DNA of 64,000 nt from Brytella acorum (lineage in GTDB: Bacteria; Pseudomonadota; Alphaproteobacteria; Acetobacterales; Acetobacteraceae), in NCBI RefSeq assembly GCF_029309905.1, contig NZ_JARBJP010000001.1, positions 248,001-312,000 on the forward strand, given 5' to 3'. The position numbers and the translations under genes were made by a program. The notes under the pieces are model-generated. The model was not told the DNA's origin. It worked only from the letters and a program-made list of their open reading frames with translations, and searched no databases. Shown one piece after another: positions 23,263 through 33,976 of the stretch. Within the stretch, counting starts at the first letter, position 1; every line of letters begins with the position of its first letter.

Positions 23263-24423
23263 TCAAGGCGTCAGGGGGGCGGATGCGGAGGCTGCGTAGA
23301 CGGTCTGTGTGGATTCCACCAGATCAGCCAGCAAAATGGCGCTATTGGGGCGCGCGAGCGATCTTGCCGCGCGCGACGCCGCAAGCAGCCGGTCGGGATG
23401 GGGCAGCAGGTCTTCGAGCCGGGCGCGCAGGGCTTCGGGTGTGAAATCCTGCTGCCGGAACATCCAGGCCGCCCCGGCCTCGACGAGGCTGGCGGCATTC
23501 GCGCTCTGCTCGTCCGACGCTGCGATGGGCAGCGGCACCAGAATGGAGGGGCGTCCCGAGAGCGTCAGTTCGGCGACCGACGAGCCGCCCGCGCGACCGA
23601 TGACGATATGGGCGTTCGAGAGCAGTTCGGGGACGTCGTCGAAGAACGGGGCCGTGCGGGCTTCGATCCCGGCGACATCATAGGCGGCGCGGACGCGTTC
23701 GAGGTCTTCGGCCCTGACCTGCTGGGTGACGTAAAGACGGTCACGCAGTGCCGGGGGCAGGCCCGCGAGCGCGGCGGGTGCGACGTCGGAGAAGATGCGC
23801 GCTCCGAGCGAGCCGCCCCAGACGAGAAGATTGAATGTGCCGATATCCGCCGGAGGGGTATCCGTCGGGGACACGTACGGCGCATCGAGCAGGGCCGCGA
23901 TGGCGGGACGCACGGGCATGCCGGTCAGCGCCGTGCGCATCCCTGCCGGAATCTTCGCGACCGTCGGGTAGGAAGTCGCGACCGCGTCCGCGAAACGCGC
24001 CAGCAGGGCATTCGCCTGACCGAGCACCGCGTTGCCTTCATGGATGATAATCTTCGGGCGACGCCCCTTCACGAACCGCGCGCCCAGCAAGGGCGGAATC
24101 GACGGATAGCCGCCAAATCCCACCACGGCGTCGGCGTCGAGCGTGGCCAGGATGCGACGCGCTTCCAGCGTGCCTCTGGCCAGCGCCGCCAGTCCCTTGA
24201 GCTTGCGGACGAGCCCGCCGCCCGCGACGCCCGCGCCGTCCAGCACATATTGCGGCCGGTCGGCGAACACGCCCTGGTCTCGCCGGCCGTGTCGACGATC
24301 GGTCATGAGAACGAGGTCATGGCCGCGCCGGGCGAGTTCCGTCGCCAGGGCCTCGGCCGGGAAAAAGTGACCGCCGGTGCCACCGGCGGCGATGACGATT
24401 TTCATAGCGTGCCTGCCTGTCAT
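23263..24423 (-). CDS. murG: Lipid II synthase MurG
   Basis: UDP-GlcNAc:lipid I N-acetylglucosaminyltransferase (386 aa), which converts lipid I to lipid II on the inner face of the membrane. The glycine-rich motif IAAGGTGGHFFPA opens the N-terminal domain. IIHEGNAVLGQANALLARFA and the nucleotide-binding RAGGSSVAELTLSGRPSILV are clear. The ATG at 24423 overlaps the ftsW stop as ATGA; an ATG six codons later (24405) begins directly at the conserved MKIVIAAGG and is also possible. Confidence 0.95.
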   Translation of the reverse strand: MTGRHAMKIVIAAGGTGGHFFPAEALATELARRGHDLVLMTDRRHGRRDQGVFADRPQYVLDGAGVAGGGLVRKLKGLAALARGTLEARRILATLDADAVVGFGGYPSIPPLLGARFVKGRRPKIIIHEGNAVLGQANALLARFADAVATSYPTVAKIPAGMRTALTGMPVRPAIAALLDAPYVSPTDTPPADIGTFNLLVWGGSLGARIFSDVAPAALAGLPPALRDRLYVTQQVRAEDLERVRAAYDVAGIEARTAPFFDDVPELLSNAHIVIGRAGGSSVAELTLSGRPSILVPLPIAASDEQSANAASLVEAGAAWMFRQQDFTPEALRARLEDLLPHPDRLLAASRAARSLARPNSAILLADLVESTQTVYAASASAPLTP

Positions 24424-25616
24424 GCGGTGCGCCGTGTCCGTGCGCCGCTCTGCCAGTCCTCCGCGTTCCCGAAGCCGCGAGAGATCGTGCCGGACGTGAC
24501 GCGGTGGCGGGTCAGGGCCAGGACCATGCCCATCGTCAGCGCGACCGAAATGGCGGAGGAGCCGCCATAGGAAATGAAGGGAAGCGTCATGCCTTTCGTC
24601 GGGATCAGATGGAGGGTCGAACCCATGTTCACGAAAGCCTGCAATCCGAAACCGGTCACGAGCCCGGCGGCGGCGGCGATGGTGAACGGGTCGTCCTCGC
24701 GCATCAGCTTGAAGAGCGTGCGCACGACGATCGTCAGGAAGACGAGAATGATTCCCCCGCAGATCAGCAGGCCGTATTCCTCACCGGCTACGGCAAAAAC
24801 GAAGTCCGCATGGGCGTCGGGCAGCAGGTCCTTCACGCGGCCCTCGCCGGGACCACGGCCCATGAGGCCGCCATTGCCGAAGGCCCGCAGGGCGGTGTCG
24901 ATCTGATAGTGGTCGCCGACATTGGGGTGGAGAAAGCGTTCGACGCGCGAACGCACATGCGGAAACATCACGAAGGCGAGCATGAACAGCCCGACCATGC
25001 CGCCCACGCCCACGCCCACGAAAATCAGGGGCAGTCCGACGACGAAAAGCTGCGCCATGAAAACGCAGGTGATGACCGAAAGCATGCCGATATCCGGCTG
25101 GGATTTCAGTAGCACGAGAATGACGCCGAACAGCAGCCCGGCCACGCCCAGCCCGGTCAGCGAGACGATGCCGAAGACGCGGCGCCCGCGTGTCCGGGCC
25201 AGCAGCCAGGCGGTGACCACGGCGAAGAACGGCTTGAGGAATTCCGAAGGCTGGACGGACATCAGCGGCAGAGCGATCCAGCGTCGCGCGCCCTTGATCT
25301 CCACACCATGCACGAGCGTCATGACGGTCGCCAGAAGGGCGAGAACGCCGCCGATCGCGGCGAACCTGATGATGCTCTGCCGGGACAGCATCGACACGCC
25401 GGTCACGACAAGCCCAGCAAGGGAAAGGAACACCACCTGCTTGAGAATGAACATCTCGCGTGAAGCGCCGATACGCACAGCTACGGCGGGACTGGCGGCC
25501 AGCATCAGGATGTAGCCGAACGCGATGAGGATCAGCACGCAGCAGAGCGTCACGCGGTCGATATTGCGCCACCAGCGGGCAAAACGGGAGGCGTCGACGC
25601 GTGAAATCGCGGGCAT
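24420..25616 (-). CDS. ftsW: Lipid II polymerase/SEDS protein FtsW
   Basis: A 398-aa inner-membrane protein with about ten spans. It belongs to the SEDS glycosyltransferases that polymerise septal peptidoglycan together with FtsI. Typical segments are KGARRWIALPLMSVQPSEF, GRGPGEGRVKDLLPDAHADF (the catalytic Asp lies earlier in the large loop) and the final PFISYGGSSAISV. Four bases separate it from murD. Confidence 0.94.
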   Translation of the reverse strand: MPAISRVDASRFARWWRNIDRVTLCCVLILIAFGYILMLAASPAVAVRIGASREMFILKQVVFLSLAGLVVTGVSMLSRQSIIRFAAIGGVLALLATVMTLVHGVEIKGARRWIALPLMSVQPSEFLKPFFAVVTAWLLARTRGRRVFGIVSLTGLGVAGLLFGVILVLLKSQPDIGMLSVITCVFMAQLFVVGLPLIFVGVGVGGMVGLFMLAFVMFPHVRSRVERFLHPNVGDHYQIDTALRAFGNGGLMGRGPGEGRVKDLLPDAHADFVFAVAGEEYGLLICGGIILVFLTIVVRTLFKLMREDDPFTIAAAAGLVTGFGLQAFVNMGSTLHLIPTKGMTLPFISYGGSSAISVALTMGMVLALTRHRVTSGTISRGFGNAEDWQSGARTRRTA

Positions 25617-25620
25617 CGTA

Positions 25621-27045
25621 TCAGTCCTCCGTTGCGGCGCCCTTGGGCATGGTGAAGTGTTCTGGCGAAGTCTCTGTTTTTAGAAGATTGCTGAAATCCT
25701 GAATAAACCGTGAACCGCGCTCTTCAAAGCTCGAAAATTGATCGAAACTTGCACAGGCGGGCGAAAGCAGCACGATCGGCACGTTTTCGCGCCGCGCCGC
25801 GTCGAATGCCGCCCCGGTGGCCCGTGTCAGCGTTTCGAGGTTTTCGCAGGGAACGCCATGCGCTTCTAGCGTGCGGGCCAGGAGCGGCGCATCGCGACCA
25901 ATCAGGAAAGCGCGCGCCATGCGCGGAAAAAAGGGAACGAGGCTTTCGATTCCCCCCGCTTTCGCGACCCCGCCTGCGATCCACATGACGCGTTCGTAGC
26001 AGCCCAGCGCCTTTTCGGCGGCTTCGGCGTTGGTGGCCTTGCTGTCGTTGATGAAGGTGACGCCCGCCAGCGTGCCCACGCGTTCCTGACGATGCGCAAG
26101 GCCCGGATAGCCGCGGACGCCTGTCGCGATGACGGCGTCATCCAGTCCGAGATGGTGCGCCATGGCCCAGGCAGCGGCGACATTCTGCGCATTATGCGCG
26201 CCGGGGAGCGTGGAGGCTTCCCGCATGTCGAACAGTTTCGTGCCGTTCCGAAAGAGGGTGTCGCCGCGCAGCGTGAGGTCGGCCGGCTCTCCCGTCACGG
26301 AGATGCGCTCGACGGGAATGCCGTGTGTTTCGATGGTTTCGGCCAGTGTTTTCGAACAGGCGTCGTCCACGCCGAAGACGGCCAGATCGGCCGAGTCCAT
26401 GTGGTCGAAGACGTGCCGTTTGGCGTCCGCGTAGCCCTGCATGTCCCCATGCCGGTCCAGATGATCGGGGGTGAGGTTCAGAAGACAGGCGGTCGCGGCG
26501 TGATAGGTGTCAAGGCGTTCGAGCATGTAGGACGACATCTCGATGACATACACGCCCTCATCGGGCAGCAGGGGGAGTGCGAGCGACGCGGTGCCGAGAT
26601 TGCCGCCCGCGGCATTGGGGATGTCGGCCTGCGTCAGAATATGCGCCAGCAGCGCCGTCGTCGTGGATTTGCCGTTGGTTCCGGTGACCGAGGCGAAGCG
26701 TGCCTTCGATCCGCTGGCACGCACCGCGCGATAGAGAATTTCGGCATCGGACACGATAGGCACGCCCGCGGCTCGCGCCATGGCGGCGACCGGGTGCGGC
26801 GACGGGAGCCGATGCGGGATGCCGGGGGAAAGTATGAGGGCGTCGAAACCCGCGAGATCGGTGATCGGCGCGGCGGTCAGGCCCGGACGCTCCGGTAGCG
26901 CGGCTTGCCGGTCGTCCCAAGCCTGCACGCTGGCGCCCATGCCGAGAAGGGCCTCGACCGCCGCCGTTCCGTTCCGTCCCAGTCCGAGCACGGCGAAACG
27001 CCTGTCGGAAAACAGCGTGGGGGAAAAGGAAAGGCTGTCGGTCAT
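25621..27045 (-). CDS. murD: UDP-N-acetylmuramoylalanine--D-glutamate ligase MurD
   Basis: The 474-aa ligase adds D-glutamate to UDP-MurNAc-L-Ala. The P-loop is [16 protein letters not shown]. Further family segments are [12 protein letters not shown] and [19 protein letters not shown]. The start follows the mraY stop directly with no spacer (27045/27046). The N-terminal Rossmann fold [18 protein letters not shown] is complete. Confidence 0.96.
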   Translation of the reverse strand: MTDSLSFSPTLFSDRRFAVLGLGRNGTAAVEALLGMGASVQAWDDRQAALPERPGLTAAPITDLAGFDALILSPGIPHRLPSPHPVAAMARAAGVPIVSDAEILYRAVRASGSKARFASVTGTNGKSTTTALLAHILTQADIPNAAGGNLGTASLALPLLPDEGVYVIEMSSYMLERLDTYHAATACLLNLTPDHLDRHGDMQGYADAKRHVFDHMDSADLAVFGVDDACSKTLAETIETHGIPVERISVTGEPADLTLRGDTLFRNGTKLFDMREASTLPGAHNAQNVAAAWAMAHHLGLDDAVIATGVRGYPGLAHRQERVGTLAGVTFINDSKATNAEAAEKALGCYERVMWIAGGVAKAGGIESLVPFFPRMARAFLIGRDAPLLARTLEAHGVPCENLETLTRATGAAFDAARRENVPIVLLSPACASFDQFSSFEERGSRFIQDFSNLLKTETSPEHFTMPKGAATED

Positions 27046-28137
27046 TCAGCGCAGTTTCAGCGTGGCGAGACCACACAGCCCGAGGATGAGAGATACGATC
27101 CAGAAGCGCACGACGATTTTCGGCTCCTGCCATCCCTTCTTTTCGAAATGATGGTGAAGCGGCGCCATGAGAAACACCCGACGACCGGTGCGCTTGAACC
27201 AGAAGACCTGGATGATGACCGAAAGCGTCTCGGCCACGAAGAGGCCGCCGACGATGCACAGCACCAGTTCATGCTTGGTCGCGACCGCGATGGAGCCCAG
27301 AGCGCCGCCAAGCGACAGGGAGCCGGTATCGCCCATGAAGACTTCGGCGGGAGGCGCGTTGAACCACAGGAAACCCAGGCCCGCGCCGATGAGCGCCGCG
27401 CAGAAAATGGCCAGTTCGCCTGTTCCCGGCACCGGATGAAGCTGGAGGTAGTCGGCGAAGACATGATTGCCCACGAGGTAGGAAATCAGCGCGAAGACGA
27501 GGGCCGCGATGATGACCGGGACGATGGCCAGGCCATCCAGTCCATCCGTGAAATTCACGGCGTTGCCGAAGCCCGTGATGGTGATCATTGCAAAGATCGG
27601 AAAGGCGAAGCCGAGCGGCAGCAGCAGATCCTTCACGAAAGGAAAGGCAACCATGTTGCGCAGTTCCGGCGGCATCAGGCTTTCCAGCCAGTATCCGCCG
27701 ATGAGGGAGGTGACGAATTCGACGCCGAGCCGTGTGCGGCCGGAAATGCCTTTCGTATTGCGACGGGACAGCTTCAGGTAGTCGTCCGCGAAGCCGACCG
27801 CACCGAAAATCAGGGTGATGGCCATGACCGCCCAGACAAAGCCGTTGGTGAGATCGGCCCAGAGCAGGGTCGAGGCGAACAGCGAAATCAGGGTCAGGAG
27901 GCCGCCCATGGTGGGCGTTCCGGCTTTTTCGAGGATGTGCCGTTCCGGACCGTCCGTGCGGATCGGCTGGCCCTCGCGCTGGATGCGCTTGAGTTGCGCG
28001 ATAAACGGGCGGCCGAATACCATGCTGATGACGAGCGCCGTCATGCACGCGCATCCTGCGCGGAACGTCAGGTAGTGGAAGAGGTTGAAGAACCCGCCAT
28101 GGGTTGTGTCATGTGCGGCAACGAGATTGTACAGCAT
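27046..28137 (-). CDS. mraY: Phospho-N-acetylmuramoyl-pentapeptide transferase MraY
   Basis: This 363-aa polytopic membrane enzyme moves phospho-MurNAc-pentapeptide onto undecaprenyl phosphate, forming lipid I. Signature segments are [11 protein letters not shown], the DDYLKL aspartates, [14 protein letters not shown] and [12 protein letters not shown], with a C-terminal [12 protein letters not shown]. The start forms a TGATG junction with the murF stop (28135-28139). Confidence 0.97.
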   Translation of the reverse strand: MLYNLVAAHDTTHGGFFNLFHYLTFRAGCACMTALVISMVFGRPFIAQLKRIQREGQPIRTDGPERHILEKAGTPTMGGLLTLISLFASTLLWADLTNGFVWAVMAITLIFGAVGFADDYLKLSRRNTKGISGRTRLGVEFVTSLIGGYWLESLMPPELRNMVAFPFVKDLLLPLGFAFPIFAMITITGFGNAVNFTDGLDGLAIVPVIIAALVFALISYLVGNHVFADYLQLHPVPGTGELAIFCAALIGAGLGFLWFNAPPAEVFMGDTGSLSLGGALGSIAVATKHELVLCIVGGLFVAETLSVIIQVFWFKRTGRRVFLMAPLHHHFEKKGWQEPKIVVRFWIVSLILGLCGLATLKLR

Positions 28138-29519
28138 CAGCGCGCGGCCTCCGCGTCGGAGGATTTCAGCGCCGCGACGACATCGCGCATGCGGCTGCCG
28201 AAGCTGCCTTTCACGAGCACCAGATCACCATCCTTGAGGTTCGAGATTACGAGGGGCGCGAGAGATGCCGCATCCGTCGCCCATGCGCCACGTTTTTCTG
28301 GCGGAATGGCGTCGAAAAGCGCGCGCATCGCAGGGCCGCAGCAAAAGAGGAGGTCCGCGCTGCGTGTCACATCCGGCGCCAGCCCGGTATGTTCGGCTTC
28401 TGAGAAGGCGCCGAGTTCGAGCATGTCTCCGAGCACGGCCACGTGGCGCGCGGCGGGCATGAGCGCGAGCGTGTCGAGAGCGGCCCGAACGGAGAGCGAG
28501 GACGCATTATAGCTCTCGTCGAGCAGTTGCGCCCGACCGCCGCGCAGGGGCTGGGTCTGACCGCGTCCCGCGCCCGGTCTGTAGGAAGCCAGCGCTTCCG
28601 CCGCGTGGGGGAGGTCGAGGCCCAGCGCGCCGATGGCGGCCAGCGCGGTGGCGGCGTTGCGCGCGAGATGGCGGCCCGGGGCGTGCAGCGCGACCGCGAC
28701 GGATGTGTCGCCATGAATCAGCGTGAACTGGCTGCCATCCGCCGTGCAGGCCAGATGGCCGATCCGCCATTCAGCGTCGGTGTCGCCCATGCCGACCCGC
28801 TGAAGGGCCGCGCCGGAGCGCGTCACGGCTTGCTTGAAATGCGCCTGTCCTTCGGCATCGACCGGGACGAGCGCGATACCGCCTTTGGGGAGTGCCGCGA
28901 GAAGATCCGACTTTTCGAGAGCGATGGCGTCGATGCTGCCCATCGGGCCGATATGGCTGCCGCCGATCGTTGTGATGACGGCGACATCGGGACGCGCCAT
29001 GGCCGCCAGCGGGGCGATCTCGCCGCGATGGTTCATGCCGATTTCGCTCACGCAGAACGCGGCGTCTCGCGGCAACCGGGCCAGGGTGAGCGGCACGCCC
29101 CAGTGATTGTTATAGGACGCGACCGCCGCATGGGTCGGGCCGAACGCGCAGAGCGCGAGCCGGAGCATGTCCTTGGTCGTGGTCTTGCCGACGCTGCCCG
29201 TGACGGCGATCATCTTGCCGTCAAAGCGCGCCCGGGCGGCCTGTCCGAGGGCCTGCAATCCCCGCATGGTGTCGGGAACGACGAGAAGGCGCGGGTCGTC
29301 GCGGCCGCGCGTGTCATGAACCATGACGGCGGCCGCGCCCTTATCCAGCGCGGTCGCGATATGGGCATGGCCGTCGCTCGTATCGCCGACAAGCGCGATG
29401 AAAAGGTCTCCCGGCGCGAGCGTGCGGGTGTCGATGGAAATGCCGGAAACGCGCACGTCGGCTTCAAGCGTTCCGCCCGTTGCCGCGACGAGTTCGGCGG
29501 TGGTCCAGAGCGTGCTCAT
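28137..29519 (-). CDS. murF: UDP-MurNAc-tripeptide--D-Ala-D-Ala ligase MurF
   Basis: The 460-aa ligase adds the D-Ala-D-Ala dipeptide made by Ddl. The P-loop is [15 protein letters not shown], and [12 protein letters not shown] and [11 protein letters not shown] are MurF-specific. The start is the ATG at 29519, which overlaps the murE stop as ATGA and begins [16 protein letters not shown]. The open frame further upstream is murE shadow. Confidence 0.95.
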   Translation of the reverse strand: MSTLWTTAELVAATGGTLEADVRVSGISIDTRTLAPGDLFIALVGDTSDGHAHIATALDKGAAAVMVHDTRGRDDPRLLVVPDTMRGLQALGQAARARFDGKMIAVTGSVGKTTTKDMLRLALCAFGPTHAAVASYNNHWGVPLTLARLPRDAAFCVSEIGMNHRGEIAPLAAMARPDVAVITTIGGSHIGPMGSIDAIALEKSDLLAALPKGGIALVPVDAEGQAHFKQAVTRSGAALQRVGMGDTDAEWRIGHLACTADGSQFTLIHGDTSVAVALHAPGRHLARNAATALAAIGALGLDLPHAAEALASYRPGAGRGQTQPLRGGRAQLLDESYNASSLSVRAALDTLALMPAARHVAVLGDMLELGAFSEAEHTGLAPDVTRSADLLFCCGPAMRALFDAIPPEKRGAWATDAASLAPLVISNLKDGDLVLVKGSFGSRMRDVVAALKSSDAEAAR

Positions 29520-30976
29520 GCGGGCAGGCCCGCGAGGTCGCGGATGACGGCGCGGTCGTCGAAGGGATGCGTGATCCCCGCGATGATCTGACCCTGTTCG
29601 TGGCCTTTGCCAGCCACGACGAGCACGTCGCCCGCGCGCAGCATGTCGAGCCCGGCGGCAATCGCGGCGCGGCGACCGCCGATTTCCAGCCCATCGGGGC
29701 ATCCGGCCCGCACGTCGGCGCGAATGGCGGCTGGGTCTTCACTGCGCGGATTGTCATCGGTGATGATGGCGATATCCGCGAATTTGGCGGCCACGGCCCC
29801 CATGAGCGGACGTTTGCCCCTGTCGCGATCGCCGCCAGCGCCGAAGATCACGATCAGACGTCCGGTGGCATGCGGACGCAGACTGGTCAGGACGCGTTCG
29901 AGGGCGTCCGGTGTGTGCGCGTAATCCACATAGACCGACGCGCCATCGGGTCGCGAAAGAGCGCGTTCGCACCGGCCGCGCACGCCGCCGATCTCCGGCA
30001 GGCAGTTCACCACGGCGCGGGCCTCGTCATCGCTCTCCCAGGCCATGGCGGCCGCGAGCAGGATGTTGTCGGCCTGGAAACGCCCCGGCAGCGGCAGGAT
30101 CATGTCTTCCAGCCGCTCGCCAAACAGTTCGAGAGACAGCACCTGGCCTTCCGGCAGGGGGCGCGCGGCGATCAGACGCAGGGTTCGGCCCTTTTCGCCC
30201 ACAGTGCGCAGATGGTGATGACGTCTTGCGGCGATTTCGGCGAGCCCTGCGACTGTCACCGGGTCCATATCCGCGTTGACGGCGGCGACATGTCCTGTCG
30301 GCAGAAGATCGGCGAAGAGGCGCAGCTTGGCGTCGCGGTAGGCGTCGATCGTGCCGTGATAATCCAGATGATCCCGTGTGAGGTTGCTGAATCCCGCAAC
30401 GGTCAGCGCCACGCCGTCGAGGCGGTTCTGGTCCAGACCGTGGGACGACGCTTCGAGGGCGATCGCATCGACGCCCGCGCGTCCGAGGGCCGCCAGCGTT
30501 TCGGCCAGGGCGACGGGATCGGGCGTCGTCAGCGCGGGAGGCGGCGGCACCGGACGGTCCGAAATCAGTCCGAGCGTTCCCAGGCTGGCCGAAACATGGC
30601 CGCGCGCATGCCAGATCTGGCGCAGGAATTCGGCGGTGCTGCTTTTGCCGTTCGTGCCGGTGACGGCCGCGATGCGTTTCGGCTGCGGTCCGGCGAAGGC
30701 GGCGGCCATGACGGCCAGCGCATGGCGCGGATTGGGAGCTGTGATGTGGATCGTCCCGACGGGAACCTGAACGTCCGGCGGTGTCAGGATCGCGCTTGCC
30801 CCGCGCATGACGGCGTCCGCGATGAAACGCGCGCCATCCGTCCGGCTTCCGGAGAGAGCGGCGAAAAGGGCTCCCGGAGCGGCGGCGCGGCTGTCGGAGG
30901 TCAGCGCGGTGATGTCCAGGTCCGGCGTGATATCGGCGGGGAGAGAAACGGATGCCAGCAGGGCGGAAAGTTTCAT
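29516..30976 (-). CDS. murE: UDP-MurNAc-L-Ala-D-Glu--meso-diaminopimelate ligase MurE
   Basis: This 486-aa ligase adds the third residue of the stem peptide. The P-loop is [14 protein letters not shown]. The motif DDNPR in ITDDNPRSEDP marks specificity for meso-diaminopimelate rather than lysine, as expected for a Gram-negative. It lies five bases after ftsI and overlaps murF. Confidence 0.96.
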   Translation of the reverse strand: MKLSALLASVSLPADITPDLDITALTSDSRAAAPGALFAALSGSRTDGARFIADAVMRGASAILTPPDVQVPVGTIHITAPNPRHALAVMAAAFAGPQPKRIAAVTGTNGKSSTAEFLRQIWHARGHVSASLGTLGLISDRPVPPPPALTTPDPVALAETLAALGRAGVDAIALEASSHGLDQNRLDGVALTVAGFSNLTRDHLDYHGTIDAYRDAKLRLFADLLPTGHVAAVNADMDPVTVAGLAEIAARRHHHLRTVGEKGRTLRLIAARPLPEGQVLSLELFGERLEDMILPLPGRFQADNILLAAAMAWESDDEARAVVNCLPEIGGVRGRCERALSRPDGASVYVDYAHTPDALERVLTSLRPHATGRLIVIFGAGGDRDRGKRPLMGAVAAKFADIAIITDDNPRSEDPAAIRADVRAGCPDGLEIGGRRAAIAAGLDMLRAGDVLVVAGKGHEQGQIIAGITHPFDDRAVIRDLAGLPA

Positions 30977-30981
30977 GTCTC

Positions 30982-33057
30982 TTATCCCCGCTTGAGGTTT
31001 CTGGCGTGTGCGGCTTCCTGCTTCGCGGCCTTCTCGGCGGATTTCTCACTCGCTTTTGCCGCCGCCTCACGCTGGGCGGCGACGCGCGGATCTCCCGGAT
31101 CGTTGCCGGGGCCGAGCGGGCGGTAGCCGCGCGGGACGGTCGGTTCGAGCGGGATGGCCAGTTCGGCATCAATGGCCGAGGCGTCTTTCGTATTGGGGAA
31201 CATGCCCAGCATCGGCGCGACGCGTGAAATCAGTCTGGCCGTCGTTGGGGCGGCGTTCCATCCGGCCGTGACGAAGCCATGGGTCTTGGATGTCGCCTTT
31301 GGGGCGTCGAGCATCACGTACACGGCATAGCGCGGCGCGTTCATCGGGAAAATGGATGTGAACGCGGAGATATTGACGTGTTTGAGATAGCCGCCATGCG
31401 GGCCGATCTTCTCCGCCGTGCCCGTCTTTCCGCCGACGAAATAGCCCGGAACCTCACCACTTTTACCGGTGCCCTGCGTCACGTCCAGGCGCAGCATCTT
31501 GCGCAGCAGGGCGGAGGTCTTTTCGGAAAGAATGCGCGAGGGTTCCGCGATATCCGATGCCTCTGGCCCCGGCCGCGCGGACGGCGCGGGTGCGGGCGGC
31601 GCGTCGTCCGTCCGATAGGCCACGGGGCGAATTTTGGCGTCGCCGGGCATGGCAGGGTTTTCTGGTGCCGACGCTCCCGCCGGTGCGTCCGAAGCGTCGC
31701 CCTTGTCGGCGTCGGGCGCGGCTGTTTCCACGGCGACGAGCGTCGGCTTGATGAGCAGGCCGCCATTGACGGTGGCCGCGGTGGCGCGAACGATCGCCAG
31801 CGGCGGCTCCGCGACACCGTGACCAAAGCCCACCGTCATGACCGTGGAGATGCCCCAGTTGCGCAGGGCCGGCACGATCGGCCGGCCAGCCTCGGGCAAT
31901 TCCACCGGTACGCGGTCGAAAAAGCCCATGTTGCGCAGCCATTCCTGCTGGCGCTTTGCGCCCACGTCCAGGGCGATATGCGCGGCCGCGGGATTGGAGG
32001 ATTTCGCCAGCACGTCCGGCAACGCCAGATAAGGCTGGAAATGGTCGGTTTTCATATCGGAAATCTTGAACCGTCCGATACGGATCGGAATGGTCGAAAA
32101 CCGGTCCCATAAATGAATGACGCCATATTCGAGGCCCATGGCCGCGGTCTGGAGCTTGAAGGTCGAACCCGGCTCATACATGCCGGTGACGGCGCGGTTG
32201 AAACGCGCATCGCCCGGTGCATGGCCGAAATCATTGGCGTCGTAGTCGGGCAGACTGACCATGGCGATGATCTCGCCGGTGCGGACATCCATGACGATCG
32301 CCGCCGCGCCGATCGCCTGGAATTCGTCCTTAGCATCTGAAAGTACCTCGCGCGCGACGGCCTGGATGCGCACATCGAGCGAGAGTTTGAGCGGCTTGCG
32401 GTCTGAGTTCAGGCGGGCATCGAAATGTCGCTCGACGCCCGCGATGCCGTGGTCGTCGATATCCACGCTTCCGAGAATATGCGCTGCCGTGCGGCCCAGC
32501 GGGTAGTGACGACGCTCGCCCGGTTCAAAATAAATGCCGGGAATGCCGAGATTGTTGATCGCGATTTCCTGCACGGGAGAAATATCGCGCGCGAGATAGA
32601 CGAACTGCTTTTTCAGCGAAAGACGACGCGTCGTCTCGGCCTCGTCGAGCTGGGGCAGAACCGATTTAAGTTTTTTCGCGGCGTCTTCCGGGTCCATCAG
32701 CTCCATCGGATTGGCGTAAACCTGCGCGACCGGGAGCGAGAGCGCCAGCGTCTGGCCGTTTCGGTCGACGATCGTGGCGCGATGGACATCCGGCAGCGCG
32801 AAGTCGCCCGAGAGTTGTCCCTTGGGGTCGCTTTTCGGAATTTCCGGCACCTGCGGCGCGATCTGGCGCTTTTCCGGCGCCATCGGGATCAGGACCGTCG
32901 CGAGGGTCAGCTTGGTGGCGACCGCGCCGAAAAGGACCAGAAAGCCCGCGCCGACGCCCAGCAGCCGCCCGTGAATCTGATCCAGAGCGGCGCGCAGGCG
33001 TTGAGGACTCGGTCGGTTGTCGTTGGGGCTGTTGGACGGGTTGTCGGGCGGGCGCAT
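30982..33057 (-). CDS. ftsI: Septal peptidoglycan transpeptidase FtsI (PBP3)
   Basis: A 691-aa class B penicillin-binding protein. It has one N-terminal span (about residues 33-55), a pedestal domain beginning near HRATIVDRNGQTLALSLPV and a transpeptidase domain. The catalytic Ser298 is in GSTFK, with SSN further on and KTGT near residue 550. It crosslinks septal wall made by FtsW. The C-terminal 40 residues are Lys/Ala-rich. An insert of about 70 Pro/Ala-rich residues lies between the SSN and KTGT motifs, making it longer than Escherichia coli FtsI (588 aa). Confidence 0.95.
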   Translation of the reverse strand: MRPPDNPSNSPNDNRPSPQRLRAALDQIHGRLLGVGAGFLVLFGAVATKLTLATVLIPMAPEKRQIAPQVPEIPKSDPKGQLSGDFALPDVHRATIVDRNGQTLALSLPVAQVYANPMELMDPEDAAKKLKSVLPQLDEAETTRRLSLKKQFVYLARDISPVQEIAINNLGIPGIYFEPGERRHYPLGRTAAHILGSVDIDDHGIAGVERHFDARLNSDRKPLKLSLDVRIQAVAREVLSDAKDEFQAIGAAAIVMDVRTGEIIAMVSLPDYDANDFGHAPGDARFNRAVTGMYEPGSTFKLQTAAMGLEYGVIHLWDRFSTIPIRIGRFKISDMKTDHFQPYLALPDVLAKSSNPAAAHIALDVGAKRQQEWLRNMGFFDRVPVELPEAGRPIVPALRNWGISTVMTVGFGHGVAEPPLAIVRATAATVNGGLLIKPTLVAVETAAPDADKGDASDAPAGASAPENPAMPGDAKIRPVAYRTDDAPPAPAPSARPGPEASDIAEPSRILSEKTSALLRKMLRLDVTQGTGKSGEVPGYFVGGKTGTAEKIGPHGGYLKHVNISAFTSIFPMNAPRYAVYVMLDAPKATSKTHGFVTAGWNAAPTTARLISRVAPMLGMFPNTKDASAIDAELAIPLEPTVPRGYRPLGPGNDPGDPRVAAQREAAAKASEKSAEKAAKQEAAHARNLKRG

Positions 33058-33067
33058 CCTCGGGCGG

Positions 33068-33976
33068 TCAGTTGCTCATGGGTACGGGGGGCGGAAGCGC
33101 ACCGCCGCCGCCGCCCAGCATGGAGCCCATGACTTCAGGGTCACGCCGGGCGATCCGGGCGACGGGCTCCTGACGGGCGGAGGGATGCCATGCGGCAGAC
33201 AGCACCGGCGCTGCATGCGTCGGGCGGGCGCGCGTCGTATTATAGGCGGTTTCGACCACACGTCCTGAACCGCTGTCGTCACTCACGCGCGCAGACGGGC
33301 GCGCATGGACGGCATGACGGGAGGACATCGTCGAAGTCGCCGTCGGCGCGCGCTCGATCTGCGCCAGAAGCCCGTCGTCATGAGCCGGTGCGGGAGCAGG
33401 ACGCGGCAGGGCGCGGGGTGTCGTCGAAGCGGACACGCGCGCCGACGCCATCACCGTGACCGGACGGTCATGGGGCGTGGGCGCGGCAGGACGCGCATCG
33501 ACGTGCGCCGTCACGACCCGAGCCGGTGGCGGCAGGGCGGCGGTCACGTGAGGGGCGGGATCATGCGTGCCGGCCAGAACTTCGGGCGTTGAAGGGATGG
33601 GGTGCTGAGCATGTGTCGCCGCGGCCTGCGCGGCGACGAGCTGCGCGTCCAGCGCTTCACGCGGATCGGCGACCGGAGGCTTCGATCCCGGGGACGGAAG
33701 GCGGTCCATGCCAGCGTCGAGGCGTACGAACTGATCCGGCGCCATCGGATGAAGCTGAGGCACGAAACGGGCGGCGAGGATGGACAGGCGGTCCGGCTGG
33801 TTGAGAAGCGCCCATTCGGTGCGCAGCATGGCTGTCTGCTGACGCACGCGCTCCGTCTGGTCCACGATATGGGTGATGTCCCGGTCGAGAACGGTGGTCT
33901 GGTGTTTCTTCGAATACAGGAAGAGTCCCGAGCCGCCCGCCAGAAGAGCACAGAAAAAGGTGATGGACCTGATCAT
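33068..33976 (-). CDS. ftsL: FtsL-like divisome protein with long low-complexity C-terminal extension
   Basis: The 302-aa product sits exactly where ftsL belongs, between rsmH and ftsI. It starts with a membrane span (residues 4-21, [18 protein letters not shown]), then a coiled-coil segment with [19 protein letters not shown], then [14 protein letters not shown], the typical FtsL end. Normal FtsL is about 100-130 aa. Here some 190 more residues follow, rich in Ala, Pro, His and Arg and probably disordered, ending in Gly5 and PPPVPMSN. FtsL with FtsB and FtsQ activates FtsWI. The extension is open to the stop without frameshift. Start overlaps rsmH as ATGA. Confidence 0.85.
   Translation of the reverse strand: MIRSITFFCALLAGGSGLFLYSKKHQTTVLDRDITHIVDQTERVRQQTAMLRTEWALLNQPDRLSILAARFVPQLHPMAPDQFVRLDAGMDRLPSPGSKPPVADPREALDAQLVAAQAAATHAQHPIPSTPEVLAGTHDPAPHVTAALPPPARVVTAHVDARPAAPTPHDRPVTVMASARVSASTTPRALPRPAPAPAHDDGLLAQIERAPTATSTMSSRHAVHARPSARVSDDSGSGRVVETAYNTTRARPTHAAPVLSAAWHPSARQEPVARIARRDPEVMGSMLGGGGGALPPPVPMSN

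Noticed and set aside
21961-24570. 869-codon open frame on the plus strand
   Set aside because: It runs antisense through murC and murG, whose motifs are complete. The high GC content leaves long shadow frames open, and the translation is Arg/Asp/His-rich without family features.
26905-28512. 535-codon plus-strand frame
   Set aside because: Antisense to murD, mraY and murF; composition typical of a GC-rich shadow frame.
29480-31126. 548-codon plus-strand frame
   Set aside because: Antisense to murE and the end of ftsI; no family features.
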